DNA of 64,000 nt from Pseudomonas izuensis (GCF_009861505.1 NZ_WTFT01000032.1:1-64000); one strand, 5' to 3'. Positions 43,638 to 53,078 are shown, counted from the stretch's first letter. Numbers and translations: made by a program. The notes: a model not told the origin generated them from the letters alone.

Positions 43638-43651
43638 TTCAGTACGTCCAT

Positions 43652-43660
43652 AACAACAAC
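43652..43660 (+). promoter_or_regulatory. Short AAC-repeat before tctC (possible Hfq/Crc site)
   Basis: AACAACAAC lies just before AAGGAG of tctC. Shorter than the opdH motif, so weaker evidence. Confidence 0.4.
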
Positions 43661-43676
43661 TCCCAAGGAGACTTGA

Positions 43677-44654
43677 ATGAACCTGTCAATGCGTAAAATT
43701 GCCCTCGCCGTCAGCGTCCTGCTGTTCACCGGCCAAGCGCTCGCCGAACCCAAGCGCCCGGAATGCATTGCCCCGGCCTCCCCCGGCGGTGGTTTCGACC
43801 TGACCTGCAAACTGGCGCAAAGCGCGCTGATCAACGAAAAACTGCTGACCAAGCCGATGCGCGTGACCTACATGCCCGGCGGTGTCGGCGCAGTGGCGTA
43901 CAACGCGGTGGTCGCCCAGCGTCCGGCGGATGCCGGCACCCTGGTGGCCTGGTCCAGCGGCTCGCTGTTGAACCTGGCGCAAGGCAAGTTCGGTCGTTTC
44001 GATGAAACCAACGTGCGCTGGCTCGCGGCTGTCGGCACCAGCTACGGCGCCATCGCGGTTAAGAGCGATTCGCCCTACAAGACCTTGGACGACCTGGTAC
44101 AGGCACTGAAGAAAGATCCGAGCAAAGTGGTGATCGGTTCCGGCGGCACCGTCGGCAGCCAGGACTGGATGCAAACCGCGCTGATCGCCAAGGCCGCCGG
44201 AATCAACCCTCGCGACCTGCGCTACGTTGCCCTTGAAGGCGGCGGTGAAATCGCCACCGCCCTGCTCGGCGGCCACATTCAGGTCGGTAGTACTGACATC
44301 TCCGACTCCATGCCGCACATCCTCAGCGGCGACATGCGTCTGCTGGCGGTGTTCTCGGACAAGCGTCTGGACGAGCCGGAAATGAAAAACATCCCGACGG
44401 CCCGCGAGCAAGGCTACGACATCGTCTGGCCGGTGGTGCGCGGCTTCTACCTCGGGCCAAAAGTCAGCGACGAAGACTACGCCTGGTGGAAAGCTGCCTT
44501 CGACAAACTGCTGGCCTCCGAAGACTTCGCCAAGCTGCGCGACCAGCGTGAACTGTTCCCGTTCGCCATGACCGGCCCGGAGCTGGACACCTACGTGAAG
44601 AAGCAGGTCGCAGACTACAAGGTGCTGGCCAAAGAGTTCGGCCTGATCCAGTGA
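43677..44654 (+). CDS. tctC: Tripartite tricarboxylate transporter, substrate-binding protein TctC
   Basis: A 325-residue periplasmic binding protein (Bug family). Signal peptide to about residue 22; PGGGFDLTCKLAQ is the family loop that binds the carboxylate. It delivers tricarboxylates to TctA/TctB. AAGGAG before ATG. Confidence 0.93.
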   Translation: MNLSMRKIALAVSVLLFTGQALAEPKRPECIAPASPGGGFDLTCKLAQSALINEKLLTKPMRVTYMPGGVGAVAYNAVVAQRPADAGTLVAWSSGSLLNLAQGKFGRFDETNVRWLAAVGTSYGAIAVKSDSPYKTLDDLVQALKKDPSKVVIGSGGTVGSQDWMQTALIAKAAGINPRDLRYVALEGGGEIATALLGGHIQVGSTDISDSMPHILSGDMRLLAVFSDKRLDEPEMKNIPTAREQGYDIVWPVVRGFYLGPKVSDEDYAWWKAAFDKLLASEDFAKLRDQRELFPFAMTGPELDTYVKKQVADYKVLAKEFGLIQ

Positions 44655-44712
44655 TCGTCTCTGTCTAGCGGCTGCGACTCCGCTCGGCGGGGTCGCAGCA
44701 CAGGAGTTCCTC

Positions 44713-45171
44713 ATGCTCTTACAACGCATTTTTGCTTCGGTGCTGTTGCTGGCCTGCCTCAGCCTGGTGGCGATGGCCTGGCCCTACCAGGCACCTTTTT
44801 CCTACGAACCGATTGGCCCGCGAGCCTTCCCCCTGTTGATGCTCGGGCTGATGGGCCTGGCGTTGGTGTACATGGTGTACCGCCCCTCGCCCATCAAACA
44901 CACCGATGAAGATCCGCCAATGGATCGCGAAACCCTGAACAAGATCGGTGTGTGCGTGCTGTTGCTGCTGGTCTTCGCCGGGCTGTTCGAACCGCTGGGG
45001 TTCATCCTCAGCAGCATGCTGATTGGCATTCCCATGGCACGCCTGTACGGCGGGCGTTGGCTGCCGGGCGCGGTGATCATCAGCCTGATGAGCGTCGGCC
45101 TGTACCTGCTGTTCGACAAAGTCATGGACGTGCCACTGCCTCTGGGCCTGCTCGACGTTCTGGAGAACTGA
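44713..45171 (+). CDS. tctB: Tripartite tricarboxylate transporter small membrane subunit TctB
   Basis: A 152-residue membrane protein with four hydrophobic segments, typical of TctB. AGGAG before ATG. Its stop is one base from the tctA start. Confidence 0.9.
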   Translation: MLLQRIFASVLLLACLSLVAMAWPYQAPFSYEPIGPRAFPLLMLGLMGLALVYMVYRPSPIKHTDEDPPMDRETLNKIGVCVLLLLVFAGLFEPLGFILSSMLIGIPMARLYGGRWLPGAVIISLMSVGLYLLFDKVMDVPLPLGLLDVLEN

Positions 45172-45172
45172 T

Positions 45173-46687
45173 ATGGATACGCTTGGTTATTTGAGTCACG
45201 GCTTCGGCGTCGCACTGACCCCTTACAACCTGGTGACTGCACTCAGCGGCACGCTGATCGGTACCGTCGTCGGCCTGCTGCCGGGACTGGGCCCGATCAA
45301 TGGCGTGGCGTTGCTGATCCCGATCGCCTTCGCGCTGGGCCTGCCGCCGGAGTCGGCGCTGATCCTGCTGGCTGCGGTGTATCTGGGCTGCGAATATGGC
45401 GGCCGGATCAGCTCGATCCTGCTGAACATTCCCGGCGAAGCATCCACCGTGATGACCACCCTCGACGGCTACCCGATGGCCCGTCAGGGCCTGGCCGGCG
45501 TAGCGTTGTCACTGTCGGCGTGGAGTTCGTTCATCGGCGCCTTCATTGCGACCTGCGGGATGGTGGTGTTCGCACCGATGTTGGCGAAATGGGCAATTGC
45601 CTTCGGCCCGGCGGAATACTTCGTGCTGATGGTGTTTGCGATTGTCTGTCTCGGCGGCATGGCGGGCGACCGTCCCCTGAAAACCTTTATTGCCGCGCTG
45701 ATCGGGCTGTTCCTGTCGACCGTCGGCATCGATGCCAACAGCGGCGTGTACCGCTTCACCGGCGACAACATCCACCTCACCGACGGCATTCAATTCGTGG
45801 TGCTGGTGCTGGGCCTGTTCTCCATCAGCGAAATCCTGTTGCTGCTGGAAAAAACCCACCGTGGCCAGGAAGCCTTCCAGGCGACCGGGCGGATGCTGTT
45901 CAACTTCAAGGAAGCCGCTTCGGTGTTCTGGGTGAACATGCGTTGCGGTGTGCTTGGCTTCATCATGGGCGTGCTGCCGGGTGCCGGCGCGACGCTGGCC
46001 AGCGCCGTGGCCTACATGACCGAAAAACGCATCGCCGGTCCGAACGGCAAATTCGGCCAGGGCGACAAACGAGGCCTGGCGGCCCCGGAAACCGCCATCG
46101 GTGCCGAAGCCTGCGGTGCGCTGGTGCCGATGCTGACCCTCGGCGTTCCGGGTTCGGGTACCACGGCGGTGATGATCGGCGCGCTGTCGCTGTACAACAT
46201 CACCCCGGGCCCGCTGCTGTTTCAACAGCAACCGGACATTGTCTGGGGCCTGATCGCGTCGTTGTTCATCGCCAACATCATGCTGGTGATCCTCAACATC
46301 CCGATGATCCGCATCTTCACCAAGATCCTCGCGGTGCCGAACTGGGCGCTGGTGCCGATGATCGCGATCATCACCGCCATCGGCGTGTACGCGGTGCATG
46401 CCACCACCTTCGACCTGTTCCTGATGATCGGTATCGGCATCTTCGGCTACATCCTGCGCAAGCTCGACTTCCCGTTGTCGCCGGTACTGCTGGGCTTCAT
46501 CCTCGGCGGTTTGATGGAACAGAATCTGCGTCGGGCATTGTCGATTTCCAACGGTTCGCTCGACATTCTCTGGTCGAGCGGCATCACCGTCGGTGTCTGG
46601 GGCTTGATCGTGGTCATGTTGCTGGTGCCGATCGTGCGCATATGGCGTAAACGTTCGGTTGCACGGCGCGTTATCGCCGATGTCTGA
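45173..46687 (+). CDS. tctA: Tripartite tricarboxylate transporter large membrane subunit TctA
   Basis: A 504-residue permease with about 12 helices and the family's GTLIGTVVGLLPGLGPINGVALLIPIAF start and the repeated GVLPGAGATLASAVAY half. It uses an ion gradient to take up tricarboxylates. It overlaps the next gene by 8 bp. Confidence 0.94.
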   Translation: MDTLGYLSHGFGVALTPYNLVTALSGTLIGTVVGLLPGLGPINGVALLIPIAFALGLPPESALILLAAVYLGCEYGGRISSILLNIPGEASTVMTTLDGYPMARQGLAGVALSLSAWSSFIGAFIATCGMVVFAPMLAKWAIAFGPAEYFVLMVFAIVCLGGMAGDRPLKTFIAALIGLFLSTVGIDANSGVYRFTGDNIHLTDGIQFVVLVLGLFSISEILLLLEKTHRGQEAFQATGRMLFNFKEAASVFWVNMRCGVLGFIMGVLPGAGATLASAVAYMTEKRIAGPNGKFGQGDKRGLAAPETAIGAEACGALVPMLTLGVPGSGTTAVMIGALSLYNITPGPLLFQQQPDIVWGLIASLFIANIMLVILNIPMIRIFTKILAVPNWALVPMIAIITAIGVYAVHATTFDLFLMIGIGIFGYILRKLDFPLSPVLLGFILGGLMEQNLRRALSISNGSLDILWSSGITVGVWGLIVVMLLVPIVRIWRKRSVARRVIADV

Positions 46688-47714
46688 CCGAACACCGTTC
46701 AAAGCGTGGTGGGGTACACCACTGGTCGGCCTGCTGGGCGGTTACCTCGCCAGCCAGGTCGGCTGGCCGCTGCCATGGATGGTCGGCTCGTTGCTGGCGA
46801 TCATCCTGGTGCGCTGCCTGACACCCTGGCAATTGGCGGAAATCCCTGGTGGCCGCAAGTGCGGCCAGTGGATCGTCGGTATCGGCATTGGCCTGCACTT
46901 CACCCCGCTGGTGATGGAGCAGGTGCTGAGTCATTTCGGCCTGATCTTCTTCGGTGCGTTGGTCACCAGCCTGTCGGCGGTGGTCGGCGTATGGCTGATG
47001 CGCCGCACCGGGGAAGATCGCGCTACGGCGTTCTTTTCCAGCATGCCGGGCGGTTCCGGTGAGATGGTCAACCTCGGTGCTCGCAACGGCGCGGTGCTTA
47101 GCCGGGTGGCCGCGGGCCAGAGCCTGCGGGTGCTGGTGGTGGTGCTGTGTGTGCCGGCGGCGTTCAAATATCTGCTGGGCGACGGTACGCCGATCTCCCA
47201 TGCCGGCAGCATCGATTGGCGCTGGCTGGCGATCCTGTTTCCCACCGGCGCGCTGGTGGCCTGGATCTGGCAACGCCTGCGTCAACCCAACCCCTGGCTG
47301 TTCGGGCCGTTGCTGGTGAGTGCCGCGGTCAGCATCGGCTGGGACCTGCACATCAGTTTGCCCAACGGCGGCAGCCAGATCGGTCAATGGTTGATCGGCA
47401 GCGGCCTGGGCTGTCACTTCAACCGGCAGTTTTTCCGACGCGCCCCGTCATTTATGGGCCGGACGTTGATCGGCACGGTATTGACCATGTTGATTGCGAC
47501 GGCAGCGGCATTGGGTTTGAGTGCGCTGACCCGGCTGGATCTGCGCTCGCTGACCCTGGGCATGATGCCCGGCGGCATTGCGGAAATGAGCCTGACGGCG
47601 GAGACGCTGCAACTGTCGGTGCCGCTGGTGACGGCGATGCAGGTGATGCGGCTGTTGTTTGTGTTGTTTCTGGCGGAGCCGTTGTTCAGGTATTGGAACC
47701 GCAATCCAGAATAA
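46680..47714 (+). CDS. AbrB-type (AbrB duplication) membrane protein
   Basis: A 344-residue membrane protein with two repeats of the AbrB domain (GxxxxxxMPGGxxEM: MPGGSGEMVNLG and MMPGGIAEMSLT). Members of this family may transport or regulate acids; function unproven. It overlaps tctA by 8 bp, so it is part of the tct operon. ATG 46680 is used although the frame opens at 46659. Confidence 0.83.
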   Translation: MSDRTPFKAWWGTPLVGLLGGYLASQVGWPLPWMVGSLLAIILVRCLTPWQLAEIPGGRKCGQWIVGIGIGLHFTPLVMEQVLSHFGLIFFGALVTSLSAVVGVWLMRRTGEDRATAFFSSMPGGSGEMVNLGARNGAVLSRVAAGQSLRVLVVVLCVPAAFKYLLGDGTPISHAGSIDWRWLAILFPTGALVAWIWQRLRQPNPWLFGPLLVSAAVSIGWDLHISLPNGGSQIGQWLIGSGLGCHFNRQFFRRAPSFMGRTLIGTVLTMLIATAAALGLSALTRLDLRSLTLGMMPGGIAEMSLTAETLQLSVPLVTAMQVMRLLFVLFLAEPLFRYWNRNPE

Positions 47715-47728
47715 GACAGGGTCGACTT

Positions 47729-47794
47729 CATCGCGAGCAGGCTCACTCCTACAGGGGAATGCATTTTCCTGTAGGAGTGAGCCTGCTCGCGATG
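47729..47794. repeat. REP pair after the tct operon
   Basis: CATCGCGAGCAGGCTCACTC and its complement flank a short spacer. The central base differs from the common form (TCACTCC for TCGCTCC) on both sides, so the pairing is kept. Confidence 0.9.
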
Positions 47795-47814
47795 GGGCCG
47801 GTCCAGTCAGCACA

Positions 47815-48507
47815 TCAAACCGGCGGCAACCGCCACTCGATCGGCGTTTCGCCATTCTGCTCCAGAAACTTGTTGGTCCGGCTGAAATGCCCGCAACCCA
47901 GGAAGCCGCGATAAGCCGACAAGGGTGACGGGTGCACCGAAGTCAGCACCAAATGTTTGGTGGCGTCGATGAGTTTCTGCTTGCTCTGGGCATGGGCGCC
48001 CCACAGCATGAACACCAGGTGCGGTTGCTGCTGGCTGACCACTTCAATGATCCGGTCGGTAAAAAACTGCCAACCCTTGTCCTTGTGCGCATTGGCGTTG
48101 GCGCGCTCGACGGTCATGGTGGTATTGAGCATCAGCACGCCCTGCTCGGCCCAGCTTTGCAGGTAACCGTGGTTGGGAATGTCGATATTCAGGTCGCGTT
48201 TGAGCTCTTTATAGATGTTCACCAGCGACGGCGGTGCCGGCACGCCCGGTTGCACCGAGAAGCACAAGCCATGGGCTTGCCCTGGGCCGTGATACGGATC
48301 CTGACCGAGGATGACGACCTTGACCTTGTTCAATGGCGTGGAATTGAGCGCGTTGAAGATCATCGGGCCCGGTGGATAGATTTCCTTGCCGGCCGCCCGT
48401 TCCTGTTGCAGGAAGTTTCGCAACTCTGTCATGTAGGGCTGGTCGAATTCGGCACGCAGTGCCTCCTTCCAGCTCGGTTCGAGTTTGATACGGTCGTCAG
48501 CAGTCAT
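47815..48507 (-). CDS. ung: Uracil-DNA glycosylase
   Basis: A 230-residue enzyme that removes uracil from DNA. The catalytic motif GQDPYHG (Asp70) and the HPSPLS motif (His in VHPSPLSAYRGF) are present. Two ATGs (48513 and 48507) are possible; 48507 gives MTADDRIK. Confidence 0.95.
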   Translation of the reverse strand: MTADDRIKLEPSWKEALRAEFDQPYMTELRNFLQQERAAGKEIYPPGPMIFNALNSTPLNKVKVVILGQDPYHGPGQAHGLCFSVQPGVPAPPSLVNIYKELKRDLNIDIPNHGYLQSWAEQGVLMLNTTMTVERANANAHKDKGWQFFTDRIIEVVSQQQPHLVFMLWGAHAQSKQKLIDATKHLVLTSVHPSPLSAYRGFLGCGHFSRTNKFLEQNGETPIEWRLPPV

Positions 48508-48639
48508 GGTCATATCCGGCAAAAACAATGGGGCGAACCCTAAGAAGGCCGATCACGCTTGTCAATTGATCTGACGCAGATCCGGCACTTTCCCACACAG
48601 CGATCATACTTAACCCTCAAATTCCCGATCGAGGTCACG

Positions 48640-49752
48640 ATGAATCTGCACTTCGAAGAACTCACCGGCACCGACGGCGCCCGCATCGGCATTGCCACCC
48701 TCGACGCTGAAAAGTCGCTAAACGCCCTGTCCTTGTCGATGATCAATGCCCTGCGCGACCAACTTGGCGCATGGGCCAAGGAGCCGCAAATCGTCTGCGT
48801 ATTATTGCGCGGCAATGGCGCCAAGGCCTTTTGCGCCGGCGGCGAAGTGCGCAGTCTGGTAGAAGCCTGTCGCGCCCATCCGGGCGAAGTGCCGCCTCAG
48901 GCTGCGCACTTCTTCAACTCGGAATATCGCCTGGATTTCAGCCTGCACACCTACCCCAAACCATTGATCTGCTGGGGGCATGGTTACGTGCTCGGCGGCG
49001 GCATGGGCCTGCTGCAGGGGGCGAGCACTCGCATTGTCACGCCCAGCAGTCGGCTGGCCATGCCTGAGATCAGCATCGGCCTGTATCCGGATGTCGGCGC
49101 CAGTTGGTTCTTGTCGCGCCTGCCGGGCAAGCTGGGTTTGTTCCTCGGCCTGACAGGCGCCCATATGAATGGTCGCGATGCGATCGATCTGGACCTGGCC
49201 GACCGCTTTCTGCTCGATGAGCAGCAGGAAGCGCTGATCGAGGGCTTGTTGCAACTCAATTGGCAGGAACAGACGCCGATGCAGCTCAACAGCCTGCTCA
49301 AGGCTCTTCAACAGGAAGCCGTCGACCACATGCCCGAAGCCCAGTGGCTGCCGCGACGCCGGCACATCGATGAACTGCTGGACGTCAGTGACGTTCGTTG
49401 CGCCTGGAAAGCAATCAGCACGCTGCGCGATCACAACGACCTGCTGCTCAGCCGCGCCGCGCGGACAATGAGCGAAGGCTCGCCGCTGACCGCTCATCTG
49501 GTGTGGGAACAGATCATCCGCGCCCGGCACATGTCGCTGGCGCAAGTTTTTCAGATGGAATACACCCTGAGTCTCAATTGTTGTCGTCATCCGGAATTCA
49601 GCGAAGGGGTGCGTGCGCGGCTGATCGACAAGGATCAGAAACCGCACTGGCACTGGCCGGATGTCAATAATGTGCCGGATGCAGTGGTGGAAGCGCATTT
49701 CAAAAAGGTTTGGGAAGGCAGGCATCCACTGGCAGATCTATCAGAGTACTAA
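48640..49752 (+). CDS. Enoyl-CoA hydratase/isomerase family protein (3-hydroxyisobutyryl-CoA hydrolase-like)
   Basis: A 370-residue crotonase-fold protein. The oxyanion-hole segments CAGGEVRSL and GHGYVLGGGMGL, and EISIGLYPDVGASWFLSRLPG, match HIBYL-CoA hydrolases (length about 350-380). It may act on 3-hydroxyisobutyryl-CoA in valine breakdown, but no valine genes flank it. The frame opens at 48559; ATG 48640 with GAGG upstream is the likely start. Confidence 0.85.
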   Translation: MNLHFEELTGTDGARIGIATLDAEKSLNALSLSMINALRDQLGAWAKEPQIVCVLLRGNGAKAFCAGGEVRSLVEACRAHPGEVPPQAAHFFNSEYRLDFSLHTYPKPLICWGHGYVLGGGMGLLQGASTRIVTPSSRLAMPEISIGLYPDVGASWFLSRLPGKLGLFLGLTGAHMNGRDAIDLDLADRFLLDEQQEALIEGLLQLNWQEQTPMQLNSLLKALQQEAVDHMPEAQWLPRRRHIDELLDVSDVRCAWKAISTLRDHNDLLLSRAARTMSEGSPLTAHLVWEQIIRARHMSLAQVFQMEYTLSLNCCRHPEFSEGVRARLIDKDQKPHWHWPDVNNVPDAVVEAHFKKVWEGRHPLADLSEY

Positions 49753-49758
49753 AAACAA

Positions 49759-49843
49759 CTGTAGGAGCGAGCCTGCTCGCGATGGTGTGTCAGCAACGCT
49801 GATGTCAACTGACACTCCATCGCGAGCAGGCTCGCTCCTACAG
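49759..49843. repeat. REPIN, GTAGGAGCGAGC type
   Basis: CTGTAGGAGCGAGCCTGCTC and its complement, with the internal inverted repeat TGTCAG/CTGACA, nearly identical in build to 2112-2196. Confidence 0.93.
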
Positions 49844-49862
49844 GAAAGGCATTTAGACAGGA

Positions 49863-50327
49863 CTAGCGGTGATTGCCCCGGCCATCGCGGTCACCGTGCC
49901 CGTTGCGGTCGCCTCGACGATCGTGATTGTCGTTGTGTCCGCCACGATGATCGTTGTCCCAGTTGCCACGGTTGCGGCCGTCCCAACCATGGTTCTGATA
50001 CGCCCGATAATCTGGCCGTGATTGATAGTAACGCGGGGTCGGCTGGTAATAGCGCGGGGTCGGTTGATAAACCCGTGGCTGGTAGTAGTACCTGGGTGTT
50101 GGCTGGTAATACCTGGCAGGCGGTGCGTAATACCTGCGAGGGGGTGTGTAATAGCCATCGTTTGAATAGTAAGCCCCGCCGCCGGAGTAATAGGTCGGCG
50201 CTGGCGAGGTGTAGACATCGGAACTGTAGTAACTGCTTCCTTCATCGTAATAAGGCACGCAACCACCCAGGGACAATCCCAACACGGCAGTCAGTAGAAT
50301 TCGGCGGAGTTTCTTTCGACAGAGCAT
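49863..50327 (-). CDS. Tyrosine-rich lipoprotein with Pro/Tyr and basic-His-rich repeats
   Basis: A 154-residue protein. Signal peptide with lipobox LGGC (Cys at about residue 20), then a stretch in which YYQPTPRYY-type units repeat at least three times, and a C-terminal Arg/Asn/Gly/His-rich tail. It is probably an outer-membrane lipoprotein. CAGGAGGCCGCC before ATG 50327. Function unknown; the repeats suggest adhesion or matrix contact but this is guesswork. Confidence 0.76.
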   Translation of the reverse strand: MLCRKKLRRILLTAVLGLSLGGCVPYYDEGSSYYSSDVYTSPAPTYYSGGGAYYSNDGYYTPPRRYYAPPARYYQPTPRYYYQPRVYQPTPRYYQPTPRYYQSRPDYRAYQNHGWDGRNRGNWDNDHRGGHNDNHDRRGDRNGHGDRDGRGNHR

Positions 50328-50494
50328 GGCGGCCTCCTGGACCGCGAGTGAGCCACACCAGCGACGCTGGCGGGCGACAGTCAATGATTCGCCAACTGTC
50401 GTAACATCTGACATCAATTTCGGAATCTGGTGCGTCCTCGTAACAAGTTGAAACATCTCGCCGATGAAAGGTTTTTCATCCATTCACGAGCTGA

Positions 50495-50740
50495 TTAGTG
50501 GCCTCCCCCACGATATCTACCGCCGTAATAACCTGGCGCATGTCCGCCCCAGTAGTAATAGCGATAGCCACCGTAGAAGCGTGGGCCGTGGTAGTAACGC
50601 GGTCCGTAATAGTAGGAGTAGGGGTAATAACCGGGGTAGTAATAAGGGGCGGGATAGGCAACGTCGTAGCCTCCGGAGTAGTAGTAACAACCGGCCAACC
50701 CAAGACCCAGCACAGCACCGAGCAACAGTCGTCGAAACAT
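50495..50740 (-). CDS. Short tyrosine/glycine-rich lipoprotein
   Basis: An 81-residue lipoprotein: signal peptide with LAGC at the lipobox and a Tyr/Gly/Pro-rich chain (about one third Tyr). The ribosome-site context CAGGAGGCCGCC is identical to that of the gene at 49863-50327, and the two are in tandem, so they look like diverged paralogs. Function unknown. Confidence 0.74.
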   Translation of the reverse strand: MFRRLLLGAVLGLGLAGCYYYSGGYDVAYPAPYYYPGYYPYSYYYGPRYYHGPRFYGGYRYYYWGGHAPGYYGGRYRGGGH

Positions 50741-51179
50741 GGCGGCCTCCTGAAAGACCCGCAGCCGGAACAAGCCGGCTGACACCTGTTTTGACTCGCA
50801 ATCCCTCACCAAGTGCACCGCGAGGCGCGCCTTCAGATCAGTGGCCGACACGTCCCATTGCGGTGCGCCCGCGCACCATCACAAGGCAGCACAGACTCGC
50901 CTGCCAAGGCATCCATCGCGCAATCACCCCGAGCCAGAGCCTTCCGGCCGACTTGGCACGGCTCTCGCTATAACAAAACCGTGCAGGAGTCATCACAGGT
51001 TCGCGGCACCACAATTTGCAATGGCTGACTAGGGTTCCGGCTCGCAATCGCGAGTGACTGGTCCGAGAGTCGGCGACCTCCAGTTGAGGTTACACGGCGG
51101 GACAAAAGCCCGGGAGACAAGCCACCGTTCGCGGTGCCGCATTGCCTTCTGCCCGCCCTTGATCAACTGGAGAACCACC
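50741..51179. other. Intergenic region with guanidine-I riboswitch
   Basis: Between the lipoprotein gene and the transporter operon. The right 160 bases hold the riboswitch and leader; the left half contains promoters and no gene that I can support. Confidence 0.75.
51025..51120 (+). promoter_or_regulatory. Guanidine-I (ykkC) riboswitch
   Basis: The class I ykkC consensus blocks are in order: CTAGGGTTCCG at 51029, a hairpin (CTCGCAATCGCGAG), GGTCCGAGAG at 51060, and ACACGGCGGGACAAAAGCCCGGGAGA ending at 51118. It senses free guanidine and turns on the operon that follows. Identity with the ykkC consensus is strong by eye. Confidence 0.92.
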
Positions 51180-52247
51180 ATGTCCCAGCTTCGTTTACCC
51201 ACCCTGTTCGCCGCTGCATTGGCAGCCCTTGTGAGCCTCTCTTCCCACGCCGCGCAAAAAGACCACTTCAGCGTCTGCTGGACCATTTATGCCGGCTGGA
51301 TGCCCTGGGAATATGCCGGCAGCCAGGGCATCGTCGACAAATGGGCGAAGAAGTACGGCATCAAGATCGATGTGGTGCAACTCAATGATTACGTTGAATC
51401 CATCAACCAGTACACCGCCGGCCAGTTCGACGGCTGCACCATGACCAACATGGATGCGCTGACCATTCCGGCGGCCGGTGGCGTCGACAGCACCGCGCTG
51501 ATCGTCAGCGATTTCTCCAACGGCAACGACGGCATTGTGCTCAAGGGCGAAGGCAAGAAAGTCGCCGACCTCAAGGGCATGGACGTCAATCTGGTGGAGC
51601 TGTCCGTCTCCCACTACCTGCTGGCCCGGGCCCTGGATTCGGTGGACCTCACCGAGAAAGACCTGAAAGTGGTCAACACCTCCGACGCCGACATCTCGGC
51701 CGCCTTCAACACCGATCAGGTCAACGCCGTGACCACCTGGAACCCGATGCTTTCGGACATCAAGGCCAAGCCTGCGGTCACCGAAGTCTTCAACTCCAGC
51801 CAAATCCCCGGCGAAATCATGGACATGATGGTGGTCAACTCCCAGACCCTCAAAGACAACCCGGCCCTCGGCAAGGCGCTGACCGGTGCCTGGTTCGAGG
51901 TGGTGGAGTTGATGAATGCGAAAAACGCAGTCAGCAAAGCCGCGCTGGAACACATGGCCAAGGCGTCGGGTACCGACCTGGCCGGTTTCCAGGCGCAACT
52001 GGACACCACCAAGCTGTTCGCCACGCCAAAAGAAGCCCTGGCTTTCAGCACCAGCAAGCAACTGCCGGACACCATGCGCCGGGTCGCTGAGTTCTCCTTC
52101 CAGCACGGCTTGCTCGGGGAAGGCGCCAAGGACACTAGCGCGGTGGGCATGGCCTTCGCCAACGGCGTGACCAGCGGCGACAAGGGCAATCTCAAGCTGC
52201 GCTTCGACCCCAGCTACGTGCAGATGGCCGCCGACGCCAAGTTGTAA
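51180..52247 (+). CDS. ABC transporter substrate-binding protein, NMT1-like (guanidine locus)
   Basis: A 355-residue periplasmic binding protein with a signal peptide to about residue 24. It has the NMT1/SsuA-type fold (TIYAGWMPWEYAGSQGIVDKWAKKYGI). It is the first gene of the riboswitch operon, so guanidine or a related compound is the probable ligand. ATG 51180 is right after the leader, with GGAG upstream; the frame opens earlier but inside the riboswitch. Confidence 0.88.
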   Translation: MSQLRLPTLFAAALAALVSLSSHAAQKDHFSVCWTIYAGWMPWEYAGSQGIVDKWAKKYGIKIDVVQLNDYVESINQYTAGQFDGCTMTNMDALTIPAAGGVDSTALIVSDFSNGNDGIVLKGEGKKVADLKGMDVNLVELSVSHYLLARALDSVDLTEKDLKVVNTSDADISAAFNTDQVNAVTTWNPMLSDIKAKPAVTEVFNSSQIPGEIMDMMVVNSQTLKDNPALGKALTGAWFEVVELMNAKNAVSKAALEHMAKASGTDLAGFQAQLDTTKLFATPKEALAFSTSKQLPDTMRRVAEFSFQHGLLGEGAKDTSAVGMAFANGVTSGDKGNLKLRFDPSYVQMAADAKL

Positions 52248-52262
52248 GAAGAGGACTTGGCC

Positions 52263-53078
52263 ATGCGCCTGATCAATCGCCACCCGGATCGTCCGAGTCG
52301 CCTGTTGCTGGTGATCCTGCCGTTCGCCCTGGTGCTGCTGGCCTACTTCATGGGTTCGGCCGAGCGGCTGACGGACAACCCCAACGACAAGCTGTTGCCC
52401 AGCGCCGTGCAGATGACCGACGCGGTGAAACGCCTGGCTTTCGTCGCCGACAGTCGCACCGGTGAATACGTGCTGTGGCAGGACACCGCTTCCAGCCTGC
52501 GCCGGCTGGCCATTGGCCTGGGCATCGGTGCATTGGCCGGGCTGTGCCTGGGCATGGCGGCGGGCACCTTGCCGCTGTTCGGTGCGCCGTTATCGCCGTT
52601 ACTGACGGTGCTGTCGATGGTACCGCCGCTGGCGATTTTGCCGATCCTGTTCATCGTTTTCGGCCTCGGCGAGTTGTCGAAAGTGATGCTGATCGTGATC
52701 GGCATCACCCCGGCCCTTGCCCGCGATCTGGAGCAGCGCGCCCGGGAGATTCCTGTGGAGTTGCTGATCAAGGCCCAGACCCTCGGCGCTTCGACCTGGA
52801 CGTTGATGCTGCGTGTGGTGTTGCCGCAATTGCTGCCGCGCCTGCTGATCTCGCTGCGGCTGATGCTCGGTTCGGCGTGGCTGTTCTTGATCGCCGCCGA
52901 AGCCATCGCCTCCACCGACGGCCTTGGCTACCGGATTTTCCTGGTGCGCCGTTACCTGGCGATGGATGTGATTTTGCCCTACGTGGTGTGGATCACCCTG
53001 CTCGCCTGGCTGATGGATTGGGGCCTCAAGCGTCTCACTCAGCGTGCCTTTCCCTGGTATGAAGGAGCACGGGCATGA
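52263..53078 (+). CDS. ABC transporter permease (guanidine locus)
   Basis: A 271-residue permease with about six helices and the EAA-type loop (EIPVELLIKAQTLGASTW). ATG 52263 is preferred to TTG 52257. It overlaps the ATPase gene by 4 bp. Confidence 0.88.
   Translation: MRLINRHPDRPSRLLLVILPFALVLLAYFMGSAERLTDNPNDKLLPSAVQMTDAVKRLAFVADSRTGEYVLWQDTASSLRRLAIGLGIGALAGLCLGMAAGTLPLFGAPLSPLLTVLSMVPPLAILPILFIVFGLGELSKVMLIVIGITPALARDLEQRAREIPVELLIKAQTLGASTWTLMLRVVLPQLLPRLLISLRLMLGSAWLFLIAAEAIASTDGLGYRIFLVRRYLAMDVILPYVVWITLLAWLMDWGLKRLTQRAFPWYEGARA

Noticed and set aside
45509..46702. Long minus-strand frame rich in His/Gln/Arg
   Set aside because: Complement shadow of tctA in a GC-rich gene; content is low complexity.
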